From Martinezella dioscoreae (GTDB lineage: Bacteria; Pseudomonadota; Alphaproteobacteria; Rhizobiales; Rhizobiaceae): a stretch of 64,000 nucleotides of DNA. The DNA lies in assembly GCF_009176305.1 (NCBI RefSeq), contig NZ_BLAJ01000003.1, positions 186,001 through 250,000 of the forward strand. The letters run 5' to 3'. Positions within the stretch are counted from its first letter, which is position 1. The number at the start of each line of letters is the position of its first letter. This document shows, in pieces, positions 51,978 to 60,998 of this stretch. The notes beneath the pieces were generated by a model. The model saw only the letters and a program-made list of their open reading frames with translations, searched no databases and was not told where the DNA came from. The position numbers and the translations under genes are program-made.

Positions 51978-53000
51978 GTGTTGCAGACAACGGCAGAGTC
52001 GACCCTCCCCCAGGCCGATCCGGCAAGCCCTCTCGAGCTTTCGCTGGTCGTGCCCGTCTTCAACGAGGAAGAAAGCGTCGGACCGCTGATCGAGCGCATC
52101 TGTTCCGCCATGGCGGGCTTTGCCAAATCCTGGGAACTGATCCTGGTCGATGACGGCAGCACGGACGCGACGCTCGTCAATGCCCGCCGATCGCTTTCGC
52201 AGGAAGGCTTGACGCTGCGCATTGTCGAGCTTCAGCGCAATTTCGGCCAGACGGCCGCCATGCAGGCCGGCATCGATGCAGCGAACGGCCGCCTGATCGC
52301 CACCATGGACGGCGACCTGCAGAACGATCCGAAGGACATTCCTTCGATGGTCGAGGAACTGGAGCGGCGGCAACTCGACCTGCTCGTCGGCTGGCGCAAG
52401 AATCGTCAGGACGGCCTGCTGCTGCGCAAGATCCCCTCCTGGTGCGCCAACTACCTGATCGGCCGCATCACCGGCGTCAAGCTGCACGATTATGGCTGCA
52501 GCCTGAAGATCTATCGCTCCTCCATCATCAAGCAGGTGAAGCTGATGGGCGAAATGCATCGCTTCATCCCCGCCTGGGTCGCCGGCGTCGTGCCGAGCTC
52601 ACGGATCGGCGAAGTCCCGGTCACTCACCATGCCCGCCAGCACGGCACGTCGAAATACGGGATCTCCCGCACCTTCCGCGTCATCCTCGATCTGCTGTCC
52701 GTAATGTTTTTCATGCGCTACAAGGCGCGGCCAGGGCATTTCTTCGGCTCGCTCGGCCTCGGCCTCGGTGCGCTTGCCGGCTTGATCCTGCTCTGGCTCT
52801 TCATCGACAAGTTCATCTTCGGCGATGATATCGGCAGCCGCCCGCTGCTGATGGTCGGTGTCGTGCTGCTCCTGTCGTCGGTGCAGATGATCACGACAGG
52901 CATCCTCGCCGAAATGATCGCCCGCATCTATTATCGCGACGATCTCTCGCCGAACTATATCGTGCGCAAGATCTTCGATCGAGATCATCAAGATGCCTAG
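51978..53000 (+). CDS. GT2 glycosyltransferase with two C-terminal membrane helices
   Basis: 340 residues from a GTG start at 51978 (AGGAG 6 bases upstream). The catalytic domain (about 20-235) has VVPVFNEEESV, the nucleotide-binding VDDGSTD and MDGDLQNDP. Two membrane helices follow at about 255-310. It resembles the ArnC/DPM1-like enzymes that transfer a sugar from a nucleotide donor to undecaprenyl phosphate. Its neighbour on the other strand may flip the product. The sugar is unknown. Confidence 0.93.
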   Translation: MLQTTAESTLPQADPASPLELSLVVPVFNEEESVGPLIERICSAMAGFAKSWELILVDDGSTDATLVNARRSLSQEGLTLRIVELQRNFGQTAAMQAGIDAANGRLIATMDGDLQNDPKDIPSMVEELERRQLDLLVGWRKNRQDGLLLRKIPSWCANYLIGRITGVKLHDYGCSLKIYRSSIIKQVKLMGEMHRFIPAWVAGVVPSSRIGEVPVTHHARQHGTSKYGISRTFRVILDLLSVMFFMRYKARPGHFFGSLGLGLGALAGLILLWLFIDKFIFGDDIGSRPLLMVGVVLLLSSVQMITTGILAEMIARIYYRDDLSPNYIVRKIFDRDHQDA

Positions 53001-53017
53001 GCATCCTTTGCCTGAGT

Positions 53018-53671
53018 ATGGGCCTATCTGAAACAGGGACTGAACCACGCGTGAGCCAGAAAGACGATATCGTAAGCTTGGTGTCGGACACGGTGGATCT
53101 TCCGCCCTGGCAGACGACGAGCTCGACGCATCTGTTTCATGATCGCTGGCTGAAGGTTCGCGCCGACAACTGCGTGACGGCGGAGGGCGTGGAAATTGCG
53201 CCCTACTACGTATTGGAATATCCCGATTGGGTCGAGATCATCGCGCTCGATGCCGAGGATCACATCTACCTCGTCCAGCAGTATCGTCACGGGCTCGGCG
53301 TCGCGGCGCTCGAGCTCCCCGGCGGAGCGGTGGATGCGACCGATGCAGGCCCGGTAGAGGCGGCCGCGCGCGAATTGCGGGAGGAAACAGGACTCTCGTC
53401 GACTGACTGGGATTATGTCGGCAAGCTCGCGCCCAATCCGGCGACGCATACCAACCTCGCGCATATCGTCATCGCCCGCAATGTCGAGCTTACCACCAGG
53501 CCGGCGGACGACCCGACCGAGCGCATTCGCCTGATCCGCATGCCGATCCGGCAGGCGATCGAACTGGCACTGGACGGCAAGATGATCCAAGTCATCCATG
53601 TTGCGGCACTGACCCTTGCCCTTCACAAGGCAGGCAAATGGGACGTGCCTGCGCCATCAAGCAAGCTCTAG
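53018..53671 (+). CDS. NUDIX hydrolase
   Basis: 217 residues; a GTG start at 53051 is an alternative. The Nudix box spans about residues 102-124 (GGAVDATDAG, then AARELREETGL), with all conserved Glu residues of REExxEE type present. The opening is an ADP-ribose-pyrophosphatase-like beta domain (YYVLEYPDWVEIIAL). It hydrolyses a nucleoside diphosphate linked to another group; the substrate is not assigned. It ends 1 base before the end of the convergent aminotransferase gene. Confidence 0.92.
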   Translation: MGLSETGTEPRVSQKDDIVSLVSDTVDLPPWQTTSSTHLFHDRWLKVRADNCVTAEGVEIAPYYVLEYPDWVEIIALDAEDHIYLVQQYRHGLGVAALELPGGAVDATDAGPVEAAARELREETGLSSTDWDYVGKLAPNPATHTNLAHIVIARNVELTTRPADDPTERIRLIRMPIRQAIELALDGKMIQVIHVAALTLALHKAGKWDVPAPSSKL

Positions 53672-55039
53672 TTACGACTTCACTTCTGCCCAGACGGCAT
53701 CGAGCGCGCCGCGCGTGATGCGCACCATGGCATCCACTTCCTCGTGGCTGATGACGAGCGGCGGCGAGGCCAGCATGCGGTCGCCCGTGGCGCGCAGCAC
53801 CAGGCCGTTCGCCAAAGCATGGTTGCGAACAGCGGAGCCGATTGCATCCGGCTTTTCAAAGCGGCGGCGTGTCGATTTCTCCGCCGCAAGCTGCAGGCCG
53901 CCCATGAGGCCAATGCTGACGGCTTCGCCCACCATGTCGTGATCGGCGAGGCTGCCCCAAGCCTTGGCGAAGTAAGGGCCGATATCGTCGCGCACACGCT
54001 CGATCAGCTTTTCTTCTTCGATGATCCGCAGATTTTCGAGGGCGGCGGCCGCGCAAACCGGGTGGCCGGAATAGGTGAAGCCATGATTGAATTCGCCGAC
54101 TTCGTTGATCAGCACATCGGCGATACGGTCGCTGACCAGCACACCGCCGATCGGCAGGTAGCCTGACGACAGCCCCTTGGCGATGGGCACGAGATCCGGC
54201 TCGACGCCGAAATGCTGATGGCCGAACCATGCGCCGAGACGACCGAAGCCGCAGATCACTTCATCGCAGACGAGCAGGATGTTCCTTACCTTGCAGATGC
54301 GGGCAATCTCGGGCCAATAGGTCAAAGGCGGAATGATAACGCCGCCGGCACCCTGAACCGGCTCGGCGACGAAAGCCGCGACATTATCCTCACCCAACTC
54401 ATCGATCTTGGCTTCAAGCTCGCGAGCCATCTTCAGGCCGAATTCCTCCGGCGAGAGATCGCCGCCCTCGGCATACCAATAGGGCTGGCCGATATGAACG
54501 ACGCCTGGGATCGGCAAATCGCCCTGCTCGTGCATGTATTTCATGCCGCCCATGCTGGCGCCGGCGACCGTGGAGCCGTGATAGCCGTTCTTACGGGCAA
54601 TGATGGTCTTCTTCGTCGGCTTGCCTACAGCCCCCCAATAGACCCTCGCCATGCGGAACCAGGTATCGTTAGCCTCGGAGCCGGAATTGGTGAAGAAGAC
54701 ATGGTTGAACTGCGGCCCGGCATGGGCGCAGACCTTTTCGGCAAGCAGCGTCGCGGGTGTCGTGGTGGTGCCGAAGAAGGTATTGTAATAGGGCAGCTCG
54801 TTCATCTGCCTGGCGACGGCATCGGCGATTTCGGTGCGGCCGTAGCCGATGTTCACGCACCAGAGACCGGCAAAGCCATCCAGGTACTTCCGTCCTTCCG
54901 CATCGAAAATATAGACGCCATCACCGCGCTGGATGACGCGCGCACCTTCGGCATTGAGCTTGCGCATATCCGCGAAGGGATGGAGGTGATGGGCGGCATC
55001 GAGGGCGGCGAGATTGGAGCGGCTTGGCGTGTCGGACAT
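53672..55039 (-). CDS. Class III aminotransferase, putrescine-pyruvate type
   Basis: A 455-residue PLP enzyme. The opening HLHPFADMRKLNAEGARVIQ, the NSGSEANDTWFRMAR block, DEVICGFGRLGAWFG and the PLP-lysine motif PIAKGLSSGYLPIGG are typical of omega-transaminases such as SpuC, which move the amino group of putrescine or related diamines to pyruvate. It is divergent from a PuuA-like gamma-glutamyl ligase, which supports a role in polyamine use. Acceptor specificity is not provable from sequence. Confidence 0.93.
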   Translation of the reverse strand: MSDTPSRSNLAALDAAHHLHPFADMRKLNAEGARVIQRGDGVYIFDAEGRKYLDGFAGLWCVNIGYGRTEIADAVARQMNELPYYNTFFGTTTTPATLLAEKVCAHAGPQFNHVFFTNSGSEANDTWFRMARVYWGAVGKPTKKTIIARKNGYHGSTVAGASMGGMKYMHEQGDLPIPGVVHIGQPYWYAEGGDLSPEEFGLKMARELEAKIDELGEDNVAAFVAEPVQGAGGVIIPPLTYWPEIARICKVRNILLVCDEVICGFGRLGAWFGHQHFGVEPDLVPIAKGLSSGYLPIGGVLVSDRIADVLINEVGEFNHGFTYSGHPVCAAAALENLRIIEEEKLIERVRDDIGPYFAKAWGSLADHDMVGEAVSIGLMGGLQLAAEKSTRRRFEKPDAIGSAVRNHALANGLVLRATGDRMLASPPLVISHEEVDAMVRITRGALDAVWAEVKS

Positions 55040-55108
55040 GGTTGAATGGAACCCCGTTCTAATTTCGGCTGGTCAGGCAAATCTACGGACGCTGAGATTA
55101 TGTGCATG

Positions 55109-55237
55109 GCCCCTCACCCAACCCTCTCCCCGTCAAACGGGGAGAGGGGGTTATCCGCCCATGCCGCTACGTGCGAGGCTGAGCATCAGAGAGTCCCCTC
55201 TCCCCGCACATGCGGGGAGAGGGCTAGGGTGAGGGGC
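55109..55237. repeat. Rhizobial nested palindromic repeat
   Basis: The outer arms GCCCCTCACCC (55109-55119) and GGGTGAGGGGC (55227-55237) enclose two strong inner hairpins, CCCTCTCCCCG/CGGGGAGAGGG (55122-55148) and CCCTCTCCCCGCA/TGCGGGGAGAGGG (55197-55223). It is intergenic, non-coding, and of the type found many times in proteobacterial genomes. Confidence 0.75.
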
Positions 55238-55324
55238 CGGGCACAAAGCGGCAACGCAGCCGGACTTGACTGAAAGCTATCTTGGTTTACGACCATGCCG
55301 TGAGCATGGGGGATTTACAAGAGC

Positions 55325-56665
55325 ATGGCGGCCGACAACGCAACCGAAGGTAACGCGCGCATCGAAGTGCTGATTTCGGACATGAACGGCCGGCTGCGCG
55401 GCAAGCAGATCCCGATTTCAGCCGAAAAGAAGGTCTGGTCCGGTGCCGTACGCCTGCCGACCTCGACGCAATCGCTCGATATCTGGGGCGACGACAATGA
55501 CGATATTACCGGTCTGTCGCTGACAATCGGAGATCCCGACGGGACCTGCGTTGCCGACCAGCGTACGCTCGCCGACATGCCTTGGGCGCCAGCGGGATCG
55601 AAGCAGGTGCTCGCCACCATGCATGAACTCGACGGCCGCCCGAGCTTTCAGGATCCACGCGCTATTCTTGCCGCCGTCGTTGATCGCTATAAGGCGCTCG
55701 GCCTGACGCCCGTCATCGCGACCGAACTGGAATTCTATCTGCTCGCCGGAGACTGGCGCGACAAAGGCATCCCATCGCCGCCGCCGGCCCTGATCTACCG
55801 CGGCGAACCGAACGGCTTTCAGCTTTACGACATGGATGCCGTCGATCTCCTTGATGGCTATCTTGAAACCTTGCGTGCCTATGCGCGGGCTCAAGAGTTG
55901 CCGGCGGACGCAACGACGGCGGAATTCGGCCCCGGCCAGTTCGAAGTGAACCTTCTGCATCGCCCGGATGCGCTGGCCGCTGCAGATGATTGCGTCATGC
56001 TGAAGCGCGTGGCCGAGCAGGCGGCGCGCAAGCACGGCCTGAAATCGACCTGCATGGCCAAGCCCTATACAGACCATGCCGGCTCGGGACTGCACGTACA
56101 TGCGAGTATAATCGACGCTCAAGGACGCAATGTCCTCGATACAGCTGGCGGCGAGCCGAAGAGACTGAAGTCGATCTGCGCAGGGCTGCTGCAGACGCTG
56201 CAGGACGCGCAGCTGGTCTTTGCGCCCTATGCCAATTCCTACCGCCGCTTCCAACCAGGCTCCTTTGCCCCCGTCGATCTGACCTGGGGCTTCGGCCATC
56301 GCGGTACGGCCGTGCGCATTCCCGAAAAGGACGGGCCGGGTGCACGCATCGAGCACCGTGTCGCCGGTGCGGATGCCAATCCCTATCTCATGCTGGCGGC
56401 AATCCTAGGCGGCATGCTGCTCGGCGTACAGAACGACCTCGATCCCGGTGAGGAGACGACGCCAGCTTATGTGCCGGCCGGCGCGCCCAAGCTGACGCAT
56501 GATTTTCTGACTGCGGTGGAGCGCTTCCGAACGTCAACCTTCATTGCCGATGTGTTCGGCGAGCAATATCAAAGGCTCTATGGCGATACCAAGCAGAAGG
56601 AGGCGATCCGCTATCTGCGCACCGTTTCCGATTTCGATTATCGCACCTATCTGCCGCGTCTCTGA
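55325..56665 (+). CDS. Glutamine-synthetase-family ligase, gamma-glutamylputrescine synthetase-like
   Basis: 446 residues. GS-fold markers: ATELEFYLL with the metal-binding glutamates, EFGPGQFEVNL, GSGLHVHASI, and the nucleotide/substrate block NSYRRFQPGSFAPVDLTWGF followed by RIEHRVAGADANPYL. The variant sequence in place of the glutamine-synthetase ammonium site and adenylylation loop fits PuuA-like enzymes, which join glutamate to putrescine or other amines. It faces the diamine transaminase across the repeat. Confidence 0.92.
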   Translation: MAADNATEGNARIEVLISDMNGRLRGKQIPISAEKKVWSGAVRLPTSTQSLDIWGDDNDDITGLSLTIGDPDGTCVADQRTLADMPWAPAGSKQVLATMHELDGRPSFQDPRAILAAVVDRYKALGLTPVIATELEFYLLAGDWRDKGIPSPPPALIYRGEPNGFQLYDMDAVDLLDGYLETLRAYARAQELPADATTAEFGPGQFEVNLLHRPDALAAADDCVMLKRVAEQAARKHGLKSTCMAKPYTDHAGSGLHVHASIIDAQGRNVLDTAGGEPKRLKSICAGLLQTLQDAQLVFAPYANSYRRFQPGSFAPVDLTWGFGHRGTAVRIPEKDGPGARIEHRVAGADANPYLMLAAILGGMLLGVQNDLDPGEETTPAYVPAGAPKLTHDFLTAVERFRTSTFIADVFGEQYQRLYGDTKQKEAIRYLRTVSDFDYRTYLPRL

Positions 56666-56670
56666 CGACG

Positions 56671-57618
56671 TCAGACGGCGAGGCTATCGACGGCACCCTC
56701 GCTCTGGACACGCGCGGCGGTCCCTTCACGGACCATCACCTTGAGCTCGCCCGGATGCACCTTGAGCGTCACATCACGCTCGAGGGGCAGCAACTCGCCA
56801 TCCATGACGCAGTTGGCAAGCTGGCGCAGCTTCGGAAAGTGCAGATGCACTTCCGGCGCATGCATGACCATGACATCGGCGTTCTCGCGAACCCGGCCGC
56901 GCAGCATGTCGATGGCAAGACGGGCGACACCGAGCGGCCGCAGGGGCTTTGCCGTGTAAAAGCCCAGTTCGCCGCTGCGCAGGCTGTCGGCGTAAAGCAG
57001 TGCATTGGCGCCAAAGGGATTGTTCGAAACCGAGATCGCCGAGACATGCCGGCGCTCACGAATGCCGCCGGCCTCGAAGTCGACGTCGAATTCCGGGGGA
57101 TTGGCAATGACGCCGAAGGCGGCGCGCGTGCTGGCCGACATCTTTCCGATGCGCGAGCGATAGGTGTAGCCATTGCGATAGCGCACCATGCGCGCATGCA
57201 GGCCCGCTGAAAACTGATGAATGAAAGCGCGGCCGTTGGCGCTGCCGATATCGACATTGTCGACCTCGCCTGTCGCAAGAACGTTCAACGTCTGCCAGAT
57301 GTCGAGCGGCAGACGCAATGAGCGGGCAAAGAGGTTCATGGTGCCCGCCGGAATGACACCGAGGGCGACGCCGTTTTTCCAGGCGATGGCCGCGGCCGCC
57401 GAAATCGTGCCATCGCCGCCGCCGGCGACAATGCCGTCAATATCATCACGGCGCGCCGCGCGTTCCATCGCCGCCACGATGTTGCGTCCCTCCACGACCA
57501 CGGCTTCGAAAGCATGACCGGCGTCGCGGAAGACCTGTTCCGCTTTCCTTTCATAGACAGCCATGTCGGTCGTGCGGAACGTTCCGCCATCGCGATTGAA
57601 AAAGCCGATCAACTTCAT
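56671..57618 (-). CDS. Diacylglycerol/lipid-kinase-family protein
   Basis: 315 residues from ATG 57618; a TTG frame adds 8. The catalytic motif VAGGGDGTISAAAA is near residues 64-77, and VIPAGTMNLFARSL near 90-103 is the second family block. These cytoplasmic enzymes phosphorylate diacylglycerol, sphingoid bases or related lipids. It is convergent with the PuuA-like gene, only 5 bases apart. The substrate is unknown. Confidence 0.9.
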   Translation of the reverse strand: MKLIGFFNRDGGTFRTTDMAVYERKAEQVFRDAGHAFEAVVVEGRNIVAAMERAARRDDIDGIVAGGGDGTISAAAAIAWKNGVALGVIPAGTMNLFARSLRLPLDIWQTLNVLATGEVDNVDIGSANGRAFIHQFSAGLHARMVRYRNGYTYRSRIGKMSASTRAAFGVIANPPEFDVDFEAGGIRERRHVSAISVSNNPFGANALLYADSLRSGELGFYTAKPLRPLGVARLAIDMLRGRVRENADVMVMHAPEVHLHFPKLRQLANCVMDGELLPLERDVTLKVHPGELKVMVREGTAARVQSEGAVDSLAV

Positions 57619-57938
57619 CGGGGGCTCTCGGTCTTCCCGCAAACTATATTTCTGAGGGGCTAAGGCCCCCTGCGCTTCTTCTCAGATGGTTTTGGATGGA
57701 ATGATTTCAAGCATTGCGGCGGTTTCGCTCGGTCGCCGCAGCGCACTTATGCATGATCGGACATGCTGCACTGCGAAAAATGCACGCGACAGGAACATTG
57801 CTCTCATTGATAGTATCAACGAGGGTGTGTCTATACCCGCCTGTCCCTTATTCCATTTTGATGCACTGAGCGCCGAATGCCGGGATTTGCCGCCTGATTC
57901 GCGGCGCTTGACCTTCGTGTGCCGCCCAAGGAGTTTTC

Positions 57939-59156
57939 GTGAGCGATATTACCGCCGAGGTCCTCGATACCCAAACCACCCTCGAAGCACCGTCGCGCAC
58001 CGCGATCGCGCTGGTGACTTTGGCGCTGGCCGTCGGCAGCTTCGGTATCGGCACGGGCGAATTCGTCATCATGGGACTCTTACCGAATGTAGCCGACACC
58101 TTCGGCGTTACCACTCCGGAAGCAGGTCATGTGATCAGCGCCTATGCGCTCGGCGTCGTCGTCGGTGCACCAATCATCGCCGTGCTCGCCGCAAAGATGG
58201 CGCGCCGCACGCTGCTCCTCCTGATGATGGCGATCTTTGCCGCCGGCAATATTTCCAGCGCCTTCGCACCCACTTTCGAAAGCTTCACGGTACTGCGCTT
58301 CATCACCGGCCTGCCGCATGGCGCCTATTTCGGCGTTGCCGCGCTCGTAGCTGCCTCGATGGTGCCGGTCCATCGCCGCGTGCGCGCCGTCGGCCAGGTG
58401 ATGCTCGGCCTCACGATCGCGACACTGATCGGCACGCCGATCGCGACTTTCCTCGGACAGCTTCTGAATTGGCGCGCAGCCTTCATGATGGTTGGCGCTA
58501 TCGGCCTAGCCACCATGCTGCTGATCGCCCTCTTCCTCCCCAAGGACAAGGTTGAGGAAGGCGCGAGCATTACGCGCGAGCTCGGCGCACTGAAGCGCAT
58601 CCAGGTCTGGCTTTCGCTTGGAGTCGCCGCCGTCGGCTTCGGCGGCATGTTTTCGATCTTCAGCTACGTCGCGACGACCACGACCGATGTCGCCGGCCTC
58701 GGCTCCGCCATGGTGCCGGTCGTGCTGGCTCTCTTCGGCATCGGCATGAATGTCGGCAACATCGTCGGCTCGCGCCTTGGCGATATATCGATCAAAGGAA
58801 CGATCGGCGGCATGATGATCTTCAACATCGTCATCATGACGCTCTTTTCGCTGACGGCAGCTAACCCGATCATGCTCTGCGTCTGCGTCTTCCTGATCGG
58901 CTGCGGCTTTGCCGCCTGCCCCGCCGTACAGACCCGCCTGATGGATGTAGCTGCCGACGCACAGACGCTGGCCGCCGCCTCCAATCATTCCGCCTTCAAT
59001 ATCGCGAATGCGCTCGGCGCCTGGCTTGGCGGGCTGGTGATCTCCTGGGGCTTTACGGCGGCTGCAACTGGCTATGTCGGCGCGGTGCTTTCCGTTGCAG
59101 GCCTCGCCGTCTTCGCCGTTTCAGTTGGCCTGGAGCGCCGCACCGGGCGTGCATGA
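57939..59156 (+). CDS. MFS transporter, AraJ-like
   Basis: 405 residues from a GTG start with AAGGAG 6 bases upstream. There are twelve predicted helices in two halves. FGIGTGEFVIMGLLPNVADT and the MFS loop RFITGLPHGAYFG are typical of the AraJ/PbuE-like drug or metabolite exporters. Its last 36 bases overlap the 3' end of the convergent HxlR gene. The substrate is unknown. Confidence 0.93.
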   Translation: MSDITAEVLDTQTTLEAPSRTAIALVTLALAVGSFGIGTGEFVIMGLLPNVADTFGVTTPEAGHVISAYALGVVVGAPIIAVLAAKMARRTLLLLMMAIFAAGNISSAFAPTFESFTVLRFITGLPHGAYFGVAALVAASMVPVHRRVRAVGQVMLGLTIATLIGTPIATFLGQLLNWRAAFMMVGAIGLATMLLIALFLPKDKVEEGASITRELGALKRIQVWLSLGVAAVGFGGMFSIFSYVATTTTDVAGLGSAMVPVVLALFGIGMNVGNIVGSRLGDISIKGTIGGMMIFNIVIMTLFSLTAANPIMLCVCVFLIGCGFAACPAVQTRLMDVAADAQTLAAASNHSAFNIANALGAWLGGLVISWGFTAAATGYVGAVLSVAGLAVFAVSVGLERRTGRA

Positions 59157-59525
59157 CATGCCAGGGGCGCCCAGCTGCTGGCGCCCATCGCGGCAAAATA
59201 CATTCTCCTCGCCCCAAACGGCCATCGCCTTGATGATCGGCCCCAGGCTGGCGCCAAGCGGCGTCAGCGCATAATCGACGCGCGGCGGCACGACCGGAAA
59301 GACAGTGCGTGATAGCAGACCGGATTCTTCCAATTCCCGTAATTGCTTGGTCAACATGCGCTGCGTTACCGACGGCAGCTTGCGGCGGATTTCGTTGAAG
59401 CGCAGCGTTCCATCCATCAGGTGAAACAGGATCACGCCCTTCCATTTGCCGTCGAGCACGCTCAGCGTCGCCTCGACCGGGCATCCGGGGAAATTGCCGA
59501 CAAGCTTGGAGCGGGGAACCGACAT
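59121..59525 (-). CDS. HxlR-family transcriptional regulator
   Basis: 134 residues with AAGGAT upstream. A winged-helix domain spans about 15-110: CPVEATLSVLDGKWKGVILF, LRFNEIRRKLPSVTQRMLTK and YALTPLGASL. HxlR proteins often sense reactive carbonyls or quinones. It is divergent (about 105 bases) from an MDR quinone-oxidoreductase-like gene, which it probably controls. The N-terminal Cys could be the sensor. Confidence 0.93.
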   Translation of the reverse strand: MSVPRSKLVGNFPGCPVEATLSVLDGKWKGVILFHLMDGTLRFNEIRRKLPSVTQRMLTKQLRELEESGLLSRTVFPVVPPRVDYALTPLGASLGPIIKAMAVWGEENVFCRDGRQQLGAPGMSCTPGAALQAN

Positions 59526-59630
59526 TTGACAGTATCCTTTTTGTATCTACGTACAGAAAATGTGCATTCTTGCGCCTTTTGAAGATAATGCGCATCTAGC
59601 CTCTGTGCAACCAACCCAGGAGCTTCTCCC

Positions 59631-60644
59631 ATGCGCGCAGTCGCCTACAAGCAGCCACAACCCATCTCCGCAGAAACATCTCTGATCGACATCGAACTGC
59701 CGATGCCCGAGGCAGAGGGTCATGATCTGCTCGTCGAAGTGAAGGCCGTTTCCGTCAATCCGGTCGATGTCAAGGTCCGCGCCAGCGTCGCCCCGCCCGA
59801 GGGTGAATACAAGGTCGTCGGCTGGGATGCTGCCGGCATCGTCAAGGCGGTTGGCCCCGATGTCACCATGTTCAAGCCGGGAGACGAAGTCTTCTATGCG
59901 GGCGCCATCAATCGCGGCGGCTCCAATGCCGAATTCCATCTGGTCGACGAGCGCATCGTCGGCGCCAAGCCAAAGAGTCTCGATTTTCCGGCGGCCGCCG
60001 CGCTGCCGCTGACCTCGATCACGGCCTACGAGACACTCTTCGATCGGCTGAAGGTGCAGGATCCGGTTCCCGGCGCCGCCAATGCCATCCTTATCATCGG
60101 CGGAGCCGGCGGGGTTGGATCGATCGCCATCCAGATTGCACGCGCGCTGACCGATCTCACCATCATCGCTACGGCATCCCGGCCGGAAACACAGGCTTGG
60201 GTGAAGGAATTGGGCGCGCACCATGTCATCGACCACTCGAAACCACTTGCGCCGCAGATCGAAGCGCTCGGCATCGGTGCTCCGGCCTTCGTCTTCTCTA
60301 CGACCAACACGTCTGATCATGTCGACTCGATCGTCGAAGCCATTGCGCCGCAAGGCCGCTTCGCCCTGATCGATGACCCGAAAACCCTTGATGTCGTGCC
60401 CTTCAAGCGCAAGGCGGTATCAACCCATTGGGAGCTGATGTTCACTCGTCCGCTCTTCAACACCGCCGACATGATCGAGCAGCACAAGCTGCTGACGAAG
60501 ATCGCCGAACTGGTGGATTCCGGCAAGATTCGCTCGACCCTGACGGAGACCGCAGGCGCGATCAACGCCGCCAATCTCAAGAAGGCGCATGCCCTCGTCG
60601 AGACCGGCAAGATGAAGGGCAAGGTCGTTCTGGCGGGCTTCTGA
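59631..60644 (+). CDS. Zinc-type alcohol dehydrogenase / quinone oxidoreductase-like (MDR)
   Basis: 337 residues. The N-terminal GroES-like domain (about 1-130) contains VSVNPVDVKVRASVAP and KVVGWDAAGIV. The Rossmann domain has the motif IIGGAGGVGSIAIQIAR near 155-171. The zinc ligands of true alcohol dehydrogenases are absent, as in the zinc-binding alcohol dehydrogenase family II/QOR group. NADPH-dependent reduction of quinones or enals is likely. Regulated, by position, by the divergent HxlR protein. Confidence 0.92.
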   Translation: MRAVAYKQPQPISAETSLIDIELPMPEAEGHDLLVEVKAVSVNPVDVKVRASVAPPEGEYKVVGWDAAGIVKAVGPDVTMFKPGDEVFYAGAINRGGSNAEFHLVDERIVGAKPKSLDFPAAAALPLTSITAYETLFDRLKVQDPVPGAANAILIIGGAGGVGSIAIQIARALTDLTIIATASRPETQAWVKELGAHHVIDHSKPLAPQIEALGIGAPAFVFSTTNTSDHVDSIVEAIAPQGRFALIDDPKTLDVVPFKRKAVSTHWELMFTRPLFNTADMIEQHKLLTKIAELVDSGKIRSTLTETAGAINAANLKKAHALVETGKMKGKVVLAGF

Positions 60645-60667
60645 GCAGCCAATATCCGCGACAGATC

Positions 60668-60702
60668 AGGCCGGGCGAATGTCGTCCGGCCGCTTTGTTT
60701 TA
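60668..60702 (+). terminator. Rho-independent terminator of the MDR gene
   Basis: GGCCGG (60669-60674) pairs with CCGGCC (60686-60691) and is followed by GCTTTGTTTT. Confidence 0.75.
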
Positions 60703-60878
60703 ACGCATTTGCATCAGGTTTTGTTGCATCGCAAAAATTTGCAGCCGCCTAAACAAATTTTTATCGCAGGATCGAGCATTTAGGCGTGTCCGCCTCTTGA
60801 CTTTTCATGCCTTCGGCGCGACTTCTCCGCACGTGGGGAACAGCGTTTTCCATACCGATTAACCGGAGCCATCTTTCG

Positions 60879-60935
60879 ATGCCTAGCGACAGTAGTAGTC
60901 GATTGCCTTTGCCGTCAGTAGCATTCGTGCACTAA
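60879..60935 (+). CDS. Short leader ORF upstream of mgtE
   Basis: An 18-codon frame, MPSDSSSRLPLPSVAFVH, with CGGAG about 10 bases upstream, ending 63 bases before mgtE. Three prolines, two in an LPLP run, recall the leader peptides (MgtL, MgtP) that couple magnesium and proline availability to mgtA and mgtC expression in enterics. The hairpins start immediately at its stop codon. Translation is inferred. Confidence 0.35.
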   Translation: MPSDSSSRLPLPSVAFVH

Positions 60936-60994
60936 CCGACTCCTGTCGGCTCGCCACGATCCGCTACGACGGCGGATCGACCGGAAAGGCGAGC
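60936..60994 (+). promoter_or_regulatory. Structured mgtE leader with potential ribosome-site control
   Basis: Three stems can form. They are CCGAC-TCCT-GTCGG (60936-60949), CGATCCGC-N7-GCGGATCG (60957-60979), and an enclosing GCTCGCC/GGCGAGC stem (60949-60955 with 60988-60994). The enclosing stem touches the GGAAAGG ribosome site (60983-60989) of mgtE and shares one base with the first stem. The leader is therefore well placed to switch translation of mgtE. No known riboswitch class is recognised. Confidence 0.45.
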
Positions 60995-60998
60995 TATA

